Positions 57,965-64,000 of a stretch of DNA of 64,000 nt are shown piece by piece; position 1 is the stretch's first letter; each line of letters starts with the position of its first letter. Position numbers and translations under genes: made by a program. The stretch is from Peteryoungia wuzhouensis (GTDB taxonomy: Bacteria > Pseudomonadota > Alphaproteobacteria > Rhizobiales > Rhizobiaceae). The notes under the pieces are model-generated. The model was not told the origin of the DNA. It saw only the letters and a program-made list of their open reading frames with translations, and searched no databases. The DNA lies in contig NZ_QJRY01000007.1 of the NCBI RefSeq assembly GCF_003205195.1, positions 8,742 through 72,741 of the forward strand. The letters are read 5' to 3'.

Positions 57965-60319
57965 TTAGAACTGGTTCGCCATGCTGAACCGGAATTCCTG
58001 CGTATCGTCGTAGTCTTCCTTGGCGACCGGAACAGCATAGTCGAAGCGAAGCGCACCAAACGGCGAGTTCCACTGAATGCCGGCGCCAACCGACGCACGG
58101 ATCGCCATATCGGTACCGTCAGCACCCGCATCGTTCTTCAGCTTGCTGCCGAACAGGGTACCAGCATCGGCGAAGATCGCGCCACGGAAGCCGAGATCCT
58201 GCGGAACGGCAGGCAGCGGGAACGTCGCTTCGGCCGAAGCGGTGAAGTAAGTGGTACCGCCAATGGAATCGCCGCCCATACGCGGACCGATACCGCTGTT
58301 GGCAAAGCCACGGATTTCCTTGCCGCCGATCTTGAACTGATCGAAGACGTTCAGGTTGTCGCCGAGGGCAACGACGTGACCGGCCGAACCAGCAAGCGAG
58401 CCGACGACATCGAACTCATCCGACAGCGTGTAGAAGAGGCGCGCACGGGCATAAGCCTTGTAGAAGTCGGAATCGCCGCCGAGACCCGCATATTCATGCG
58501 TGAAGCTGGCATAGATGCCTTCATGCGGGTTCTGGCGATCGTCAACCGTGTTGTACACGATCGAATGACCAATGATCGACTGCGTCCAAGTGCTGCCTGT
58601 GATGGCATCGATATACGGTGCTGCGATCGTGTCGTCGCCGCCGCCTGCAACGCCGTTTGCACCGAAGGCACCGTCGTTGATGTAGTCGATCTGCTTGTAG
58701 GTATAGCGGAGGGTCGTCGCCAGATCTTCGGTGATCGGAGCGGTCACACGAACCGTCGCACCCTGCTCTTCGTAGTCGTACTGCGAATTGCTGCTGGTCG
58801 AGCTCTTGAAGACGTCGAAGCCGGCGGCAAGGCGGTAGCCGAGGAAATAAGGCTCGGTGAAGGAGAAGTTGTACGTCTGGGTGTCGTCGAAACCACCACC
58901 AGCGGCAACGCGGATGAACTGACCACGTCCGAGGAAGTTCTTTTCTTCAACCGAGGCCTCCAGAACGACGCCACCGTTATCGACGGAGTAGCCAGCACCG
59001 ATACCGAACGAACCGGTCGGCTGGTCCTGCACATCAACAACAACCACGACGCGGTCCGGCGAACTACCAGGCTGGGTCGAGATGTTGACCGCCGAGAAAA
59101 AGCCGAGTGCTTCGAGGCGGCGCTTGGCGCGCGAGATGGTTTCCTGGTTGAAGGCATCGCCTTCGGAAATATCGAATTCGCGGCGAATGACGTAGTCGCG
59201 GGTCCGGGTGTTGCCACGAACTTCGATGCGCTCGACATAGGCGCGCTCACCCTGGTCGACGAGATAGGTCACGCCGATGGTGTTGTTTTCGAAGTTGCGG
59301 TCGCCACGCGGAACGACGCGCGCAAACGGGTAACCGGCCGACGACACGCGGCGGGAAATGGCTTCCATCGACTTCTGAACGTCGCGGGCGCTGTAGGTGC
59401 TGCCCTCATGAGTCTCGAGAAGGCCCTGGAGCTGAGCCGCATCGACACCATCAACCGTCGATTCCACGGTGACCGCGCCGAACTTGTAGCGCTGACCTTC
59501 ATCCACCGTGATGTTGATCGTATATTCGTTGCCAGCCTCGTTCAGCACAGCCTCAGAGGAGATCACGCGGAAGTCGGCATAACCGTGGTTATAATAGAAC
59601 TGACGAAGCGCTTCCTCGTCGGCGCGCAACTTGTCTTCGTTGTAGACATCCTTGCGGGTCAGGAACGACAGAAGGCCTGACTCCTTCGTCTGCAGCACGG
59701 ATGCGAGACGACCGTCGGAATAGGCATTGTTGCCGCTGAAATTGATGGAGCTGATCTTGGTGCGCTCACCCTCGTTGATCACGAAGGCGAGGTTTACACG
59801 ACCTTCAGCCACCGGAACGACCTGCGTCGTCACTTCAACATCGCTACGGCCGATCGCGGTATAGGCTTCCTTGATGCGCTGGATATCGGCGCTGATCAGG
59901 CTGTCACTGTACGGACCCTGCGGCTGCGTCTGCACGATGCCGGCGAGCTTGTCGTCCTTGATCTTGCGGTTGCCGTTGAACACCACCTGGTTGACCAGCT
60001 GGTTTTCGGCGACCGTCACAACCAGCGTGCCGCCGGATACGGAGATCTGAACATCCGAGAAGAAGCCGGTCGCGTAAAGACGCTTCACGGATTCGTCGAT
60101 ATCGGCATTCGAGAAGGTTTTGCCAGGCTGAATGGAGAGGTTCGAGCGGACAGCTTCCGCCCCCACACGCTGAGCGCCACGCACGTCGACCCGCTGGATG
60201 ACAGCAGCCTGGGCTGCAGCAGCCGAAGCAATCACGGCAACACTTGCGCCCGTAGACACGATACCAGCAGACAGCGCGACCGCCGACACTGCGTTCAAAA
60301 ATCTTGAACCAGCCTTCAT
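57965..60319 (-). CDS. bamA: outer membrane assembly factor BamA
   Basis: Essential Omp85 insertase, 784 residues. Signal peptide about 1-40 (Ala-rich, ending AAAAQA-A); five POTRA domains (about 41-430, first IQRVDVRGAQRV); C-terminal 16-stranded barrel (about 435-784) with the GxGxRGFANSGIGPR-type loop (EIRGFANSGIGPR) and terminal Phe (FRFSMANQF), the outer-membrane targeting signal. It lies between rseP and lpxD, the usual proteobacterial order. The 194-base gap before it may hold its own sigma-E-like or housekeeping promoter. Confidence 0.97.
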   Translation of the reverse strand: MKAGSRFLNAVSAVALSAGIVSTGASVAVIASAAAAQAAVIQRVDVRGAQRVGAEAVRSNLSIQPGKTFSNADIDESVKRLYATGFFSDVQISVSGGTLVVTVAENQLVNQVVFNGNRKIKDDKLAGIVQTQPQGPYSDSLISADIQRIKEAYTAIGRSDVEVTTQVVPVAEGRVNLAFVINEGERTKISSINFSGNNAYSDGRLASVLQTKESGLLSFLTRKDVYNEDKLRADEEALRQFYYNHGYADFRVISSEAVLNEAGNEYTINITVDEGQRYKFGAVTVESTVDGVDAAQLQGLLETHEGSTYSARDVQKSMEAISRRVSSAGYPFARVVPRGDRNFENNTIGVTYLVDQGERAYVERIEVRGNTRTRDYVIRREFDISEGDAFNQETISRAKRRLEALGFFSAVNISTQPGSSPDRVVVVVDVQDQPTGSFGIGAGYSVDNGGVVLEASVEEKNFLGRGQFIRVAAGGGFDDTQTYNFSFTEPYFLGYRLAAGFDVFKSSTSSNSQYDYEEQGATVRVTAPITEDLATTLRYTYKQIDYINDGAFGANGVAGGGDDTIAAPYIDAITGSTWTQSIIGHSIVYNTVDDRQNPHEGIYASFTHEYAGLGGDSDFYKAYARARLFYTLSDEFDVVGSLAGSAGHVVALGDNLNVFDQFKIGGKEIRGFANSGIGPRMGGDSIGGTTYFTASAEATFPLPAVPQDLGFRGAIFADAGTLFGSKLKNDAGADGTDMAIRASVGAGIQWNSPFGALRFDYAVPVAKEDYDDTQEFRFSMANQF

Positions 60320-60513
60320 GTGTGTACTTTACCTTCTTCCATTGTCCCGCAGTCCTAACCCCGACTCCGGCCCGTGTGTGGTTTTAGCGGGTTTTACCCT
60401 ACAAGCAAGACTGCGCGTTAATTTCTGTTTACTTCATTTGAATCCGTGGCCCAATCGCCACTATCAATTTGAAACATCGTAAACAAATCCTTCCACAGCT
60501 TGCAAGATCGACC

Positions 60514-61650
60514 TCAGCCTATCAACCGGCTGATGTCGTTCCAGGTGGCAAACACCATCAGGGAGAGGATCATTGCCAGACCGATACGGAAAGCAACCTC
60601 CTGCGCCCCCTGACCCATCGGCCTCCCGCGCACTGCTTCAATCGCGTAGAGAACGAGATGGCCGCCGTCAAGGACCGGAACTGGCATCAAATTCAAAAGC
60701 CCCAGCGAAACGGAAAGAACCGCTGCCAGATTTAACAGAGCGATAACGCCGAGGGTGGCCATTTCGCCCGAGGCCTGCACGACACGGACCGGACCGCCCA
60801 GTTGGTCTGCGTTCATCCGGCCGGCGATCATGTTGCCGATATAGTCGAAGGTACCGGTGACAATGTGCCCGGTCTGGCGAACACCTTCCCAAACCGCCTG
60901 CAGCGGCGACAGCTCAACGATGCGGAAATTGCCGGCTTTCTGATCGGTGATAATCCCGATCTGGCCGACTTCCATCGAATTGCCAAAACGGTCGGTCGTT
61001 ACGGCGCGCTTGGGGACGATGGGGAAATCGATCTCCTGCCCTGCGCGGCGCACGGTCACGGTCACGGGCACTTCCGGACGCATGGTGATATAGCGAACGA
61101 CATCATCGAAGGTCTCGATGGCATGGCCATCCAGCGCGACCAGCACGTCACCACGTTCGATGCCGGCCGTTTCTGCGGCGCTGCCCTGCTTCAGATCCGC
61201 TACGACAGGATCCGAGACAGGCTTGCCCATGGTGCCGAACATCACCGCGAAAATGACGATCGCAAGCACGAAGTTGGCAATCGGGCCGGACGCCACGGTG
61301 ATCGCACGCTTCCACAGCTTTGCGCCGTTCAGCGTCTGCGCCTTTTCCGCATCGCTCAGGTCTTCGATGGCTTTCCCGTCAGGCATGCTTGCCGCGTCGG
61401 CATCGCCAAAGAACCGCACATAACCGCCCAGCGGAATTGCCGAAATCTTCCAACGGGTTCCATGACGATCGGTGAAGCCAACGAGTTCAGGACCGAAGCC
61501 GACGGAGAAAGCCAGAACCCGAATGCCTGACAATCTGCCAGCAAGATAGTGGCCCATCTCGTGGATGAAGACGAGCAGGGAGAGAATGAGGATGTAGGGG
61601 AGAATATACCCGCCGAGAAAGCCGAGGACTGCACTCATGTGATCCGTCAT
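60514..61650 (-). CDS. rseP: site-2 zinc metalloprotease RseP
   Basis: Intramembrane protease of 378 residues that cleaves anti-sigma factors and signal peptides. Zinc motif HEMGH in helix 1 (about 30-34), a single PDZ domain (about 120-210, ADLKQGSAAETAGIERGDVLVALDG), and the third ligand in the LMPVPVLDGGHLVLYAIE helix. Shorter than the two-PDZ E. coli form. The start could be 61638 (four residues shorter). It lies 59 bases after cdsA. Confidence 0.95.
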   Translation of the reverse strand: MTDHMSAVLGFLGGYILPYILILSLLVFIHEMGHYLAGRLSGIRVLAFSVGFGPELVGFTDRHGTRWKISAIPLGGYVRFFGDADAASMPDGKAIEDLSDAEKAQTLNGAKLWKRAITVASGPIANFVLAIVIFAVMFGTMGKPVSDPVVADLKQGSAAETAGIERGDVLVALDGHAIETFDDVVRYITMRPEVPVTVTVRRAGQEIDFPIVPKRAVTTDRFGNSMEVGQIGIITDQKAGNFRIVELSPLQAVWEGVRQTGHIVTGTFDYIGNMIAGRMNADQLGGPVRVVQASGEMATLGVIALLNLAAVLSVSLGLLNLMPVPVLDGGHLVLYAIEAVRGRPMGQGAQEVAFRIGLAMILSLMVFATWNDISRLIG

Positions 61651-61709
61651 CCCTATCAGATTGTCGCCGTGGCTGAGGCCAATCCCTCTTCGCCTGGCCC
61701 CTTACCCGA

Positions 61710-62555
61710 TCAGAGACCGAAGAGAAAGGCGCCCATGGATACCACGGACTGGCTTGCGCCCGCAGAAAAACCTATCGCCAGGAAGAATGCGGCAAAACAG
61801 GCAAATACAAGGCCATCGACCCGGTCCATCACGCCACCGTGGCCGGGAATGAGATTGCTCGAATCCTTGACCCCGAAACGGCGCTTGATGAAGGATTCGA
61901 AAAGGTCGCCGATCTGGCTCGCGATCGACAGCGCAAGCGCCACCGCAACGGTCCACAGACAGACATCCTGAAAATGGGCCATAACGACAAGATAGCCGCC
62001 AACCACCCCAGCCAGCGTGCCACCCATGGCGCCTGACCACGTCTTGCCGGGCGAGATGCGCGGTGCAAGCTTCGGACCGCCGATGGCGCGACCGACGAAG
62101 TAGGCGAGGATATCCGTCGCCCAGACGACAACGAAGACGAAGAGCATGGCGATGAGGCCGAGCGAATCGTCGCCGCGGATGGCGGCGAGCGAAATCATGC
62201 TGAGGCCTGAGTAAAACAGGCCGCCCGGATGCCACCAGCTCATCCGACGCAGCAGAGCCGGAATTGCCGCCGTAATCACAAGCCCCGCAAAAAGCGGCAC
62301 GGTGAAATCTGCCGAACCGAACAGCATGTTGAGGCTGACGAGCGCCATGGAGAACCAGCCGAACGTATTCGACCGCAGGCTCGTCTCGGCGAGCCGTGTC
62401 ATTTTGGACCACTCGTAATAAACCAGCAGGCCAATTCCGGCAGCGAGGAAACGAAACGCCATGCCGCCCGCCCAGGTGGCGGCAAGCACCACGATGACCA
62501 TGACGATGGCAGAATAGATGCGCAGTTGAAGCTCGCGCGAGATTGAGAGTGTCAT
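61710..62555 (-). CDS. cdsA: phosphatidate cytidylyltransferase
   Basis: Makes CDP-diacylglycerol for phospholipids, 281 residues with about eight membrane helices. The signature is at the C-terminal third: [21 protein letters not shown] followed by VMDRVDG, containing the family's conserved Lys, Asp and Arg. It overlaps uppS by 4 bases. Confidence 0.95.
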   Translation of the reverse strand: MTLSISRELQLRIYSAIVMVIVVLAATWAGGMAFRFLAAGIGLLVYYEWSKMTRLAETSLRSNTFGWFSMALVSLNMLFGSADFTVPLFAGLVITAAIPALLRRMSWWHPGGLFYSGLSMISLAAIRGDDSLGLIAMLFVFVVVWATDILAYFVGRAIGGPKLAPRISPGKTWSGAMGGTLAGVVGGYLVVMAHFQDVCLWTVAVALALSIASQIGDLFESFIKRRFGVKDSSNLIPGHGGVMDRVDGLVFACFAAFFLAIGFSAGASQSVVSMGAFLFGL

Positions 62556-63295
62556 GAGCCGACCGCCACGACCTTCGAGGACAGTCCGCCAAAGCGGCGG
62601 TCCCGGGCGGCAAACCGCTCCAGCACGGCATCAAAGACGGCCGGCGTGAAGTCGGGCCAGAAATCCGGCACGAACATCAGTTCGGCATAAGCCGACTGCC
62701 ACAACAGGAAATTCGAGAGGCGCTCCTCGCCGCTTGTTCGGATGACCAGGTCGGGATCAGGGATCCCGGCCGTGTCGAGGCTGTCATTGATCTTCTGTGC
62801 ATCGATCTGGCACGGATCGAGGCGACCGGCCTGCACTTCGCGGGCGAGACGGGCAGCAGCGCGCGCAATCTCGTCACGTGCGCCGTAATTGAAGGCGATG
62901 ACGAGGGTCATGCCCGTATTGTCGGCCGTTCGCTCCTCGGCTTCGAGCAGCAGAGCGCGAATGTCCTCGCGCAAATTGACCCGGTCTCCGATGATGCGAA
63001 TCCGGACGGCCGCCTTGTGCAGATCCGCCAGATCGCGGCGAATGAACGCTTTCAGCAGGCCGAAGAGTTCGTTGACCTCGGCTTCCGGGCGACGCCAATT
63101 TTCCGAGGAGAAGGCAAACAGCGTGAGGAAGGCTACGCCCGCTTCGCGCGCAGCCTTGACCGTATCACGGACCGTTTCCACGCCCTTGCGATGGCCGAAC
63201 GTCCTCGGCAAGCCCCGTGCATTCGCCCAACGACCGTTGCCGTCCATGATAATCGCAACATGCTGCGGTACGATGCGCTGTGGTGCTCTCGACAT
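62552..63295 (-). CDS. uppS: undecaprenyl diphosphate synthase
   Basis: Cis-prenyltransferase of 247 residues producing the C55 lipid carrier. Active-site P-loop-like segment [14 protein letters not shown] at the N-terminus with catalytic Asp; SSENWRRP and the [20 protein letters not shown] signature near the C-terminus bind isopentenyl diphosphate. The ATG at 63295 (GGAG upstream) is chosen over an upstream TTG at 63316. An inverted repeat lies between frr and uppS. Confidence 0.95.
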   Translation of the reverse strand: MSRAPQRIVPQHVAIIMDGNGRWANARGLPRTFGHRKGVETVRDTVKAAREAGVAFLTLFAFSSENWRRPEAEVNELFGLLKAFIRRDLADLHKAAVRIRIIGDRVNLREDIRALLLEAEERTADNTGMTLVIAFNYGARDEIARAAARLAREVQAGRLDPCQIDAQKINDSLDTAGIPDPDLVIRTSGEERLSNFLLWQSAYAELMFVPDFWPDFTPAVFDAVLERFAARDRRFGGLSSKVVAVGS

Positions 63296-63323
63296 GGGCT
63301 CCGGTCCGGGCGGCAAGGGAAAT

Positions 63324-63352
63324 GGTTTAAACGAACGACTCTCGTTTAAACC
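63324..63352 (-). repeat. 11-bp inverted repeat spanning the frr stop codon
   Basis: GGTTTAAACGA, 7-base spacer, TCGTTTAAACC: a perfect 11-bp inverted repeat covering the last codons of frr and the frr-uppS gap. RNA from the operon would fold a hairpin here. Followed by ATTTCCC rather than a clear T run, so it may be a processing or attenuation site. Confidence 0.7.
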
Positions 63353-63906
63353 TGCATGATTTCCTTTTCCTTGTCGGCGAGCAAGCGATCGACGTCGACA
63401 ATCGTGTCGTCCGTCATCTTTTGAACCTTATCCGACAGGGAACGGCTATCATCCTGGCTGATGGAGCCGTCCTTTTCGCCCTTTTTGAGGCCGTCCATGC
63501 CGTCGCGGCGAACATGGCGAATCGCGACCTTTGCCTTTTCCGCATAATCATGCGCGACCTTGACGAGCGACTTGCGGCGCTCTTCGTTCAGTTCCGGCAA
63601 AGGAATGCGCAGGTTCTGACCGTCCATGATCGGATTGAGGCCGAGATTGGCTTCGCGAATGGCGCGATCGACGGCGTTCACCATCGACTTGTCCCAGATC
63701 GATACACCCAGCATGCGCGGCTCAGGAACCGTCACGTTGGCGACCTGGTTCAACGGTACACGCGAGCCGTAGGCATCAACCGTCACCGGGTCGAGAATGT
63801 TGGCCGAGGCGCGCCCCGTGCGCAGCGAGGCGATGTCGTTCTTGAATGCATTGATCGCGCCGTCCATGCGGCGCTTGATGTCGTTGAGATCAACCCCTGC
63901 GGTCAT
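63346..63906 (-). CDS. frr: ribosome recycling factor
   Basis: Releases ribosomes from mRNA after termination together with EF-G. The 186-residue two-domain protein shows the three-helix bundle (residues 1-30 and 105-186) and the beta domain; the [21 protein letters not shown] motif and the C-terminal [15 protein letters not shown] are typical. Its stop codon lies inside the inverted repeat. It is first in the run towards lpxB inside this window; pyrH lies upstream. Confidence 0.96.
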   Translation of the reverse strand: MTAGVDLNDIKRRMDGAINAFKNDIASLRTGRASANILDPVTVDAYGSRVPLNQVANVTVPEPRMLGVSIWDKSMVNAVDRAIREANLGLNPIMDGQNLRIPLPELNEERRKSLVKVAHDYAEKAKVAIRHVRRDGMDGLKKGEKDGSISQDDSRSLSDKVQKMTDDTIVDVDRLLADKEKEIMQV

Positions 63907-63968
63907 CCTGGTTCTCCCATTGCTCGTTCAGCCGGCGGCCCTAGCAGAGGGCGCCCATGGTTGTTGGA

Positions 63969-64000
63969 TCAGTTGTCGGTGACGATGGTCATGCGACCAG
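63969..64000 (-). CDS. probable C-terminal end of pyrH (UMP kinase), cut by the window edge
   Basis: Minus-strand frame GRMTIVTDN followed by TGA. Rhizobial genomes place pyrH directly before frr, and PyrH ends with a similar short Thr-rich beta strand. Only nine codons are visible, so the call rests on gene order. Confidence 0.4.
   Translation of the reverse strand, partial: GRMTIVTDN

Noticed and set aside
57824..59680. 618-codon plus-strand frame opposite bamA/lpxD
   Set aside because: Antisense shadow; bamA and lpxD are unequivocal.

Overview
The window is a gene-dense, GC-rich chromosomal stretch from an alphaproteobacterium of the order Hyphomicrobiales, almost certainly family Rhizobiaceae (Rhizobium/Agrobacterium/Sinorhizobium type). 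Reasons: the pdhA-pdhB-pdhC-esterase-DUF465-lpdA-GlsB gene order, an E1-beta subunit carrying its own lipoyl domain, LpxI instead of LpxH for lipid A, a direct-repeat GAAC-N7-GAAC SOS box, DUF2336/DUF1003/BTLCP families, and a FixK/FnrN-type anaerobox. About 60 protein genes were found. I saw no rRNA, intact tRNA, insertion sequence, prophage or CRISPR array. The content is core housekeeping rather than a genomic island.

Layout. 1-11.2 kb (minus strand): central carbon metabolism: the pyruvate dehydrogenase complex (pdhABC and lpdA), an SGNH esterase, a DUF465 protein, an FtsB/DivIC division protein, enolase, KdsA (LPS Kdo synthesis), a VOC-fold protein and a DUF1003 membrane protein. 11.3-16.1 kb: lexA with its SOS operator, comEC (convergent) and gltA. 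16.4-21.9 kb (plus): ppiD-trpD-trpC-moaC-moeA, several genes overlapping by 1-4 bases. 21.9-25.5 kb (minus): a hypothetical gene, pyrG, secG, tpiA. 25.7-36.3 kb: a diguanylate cyclase, an alpha/beta hydrolase, parE, an AI-2E-family transporter, DUF2336, flavin reductase/nitroreductase pair, two orphan hypotheticals and a lysophospholipid acyltransferase. 36.4-41.2 kb: thrS with a structured leader, DUF2267, yidD, an IscU-like scaffold, folE and hisI. 41.2-48.9 kb: patatin lipase, CBS protein, rhomboid protease, PilZ protein, BTLCP (LapG-like) protease, a membrane hypothetical, a SPOR-tailed D,D-carboxypeptidase and a gamma-carbonic anhydrase. 48.9-53.5 kb: a zinc regulon (zur, znuB, znuC, znuA, G3E GTPase). 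53.5-64.0 kb (minus): the envelope operon frr-uppS-cdsA-rseP-bamA-lpxD-fabZ-lpxA-lpxI-lpxB, with the last codons of a probable pyrH at the right edge.

The features most worth a second look are regulatory. (1) The 115-base thrS leader contains two hairpins with CGU in their loops, one just upstream of the ribosome-binding site. This recalls the tRNA-Thr-mimicking operator by which E. coli ThrRS represses its own mRNA, although nothing here has been tested. (2) A perfect TTGAT-N4-ATCAA box lies in front of DUF465-lpdA, suggesting oxygen control of the E3 subunit. (3) The znuA/znuC divergent region carries two related 17-bp palindromic sites 22 bp apart, with a weaker copy before the G3E GTPase gene. 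(4) Several perfect inverted repeats (34437-34450, 63324-63352) have no assigned function. Operon blocks also appear shuffled relative to the order I remember from related rhizobia.
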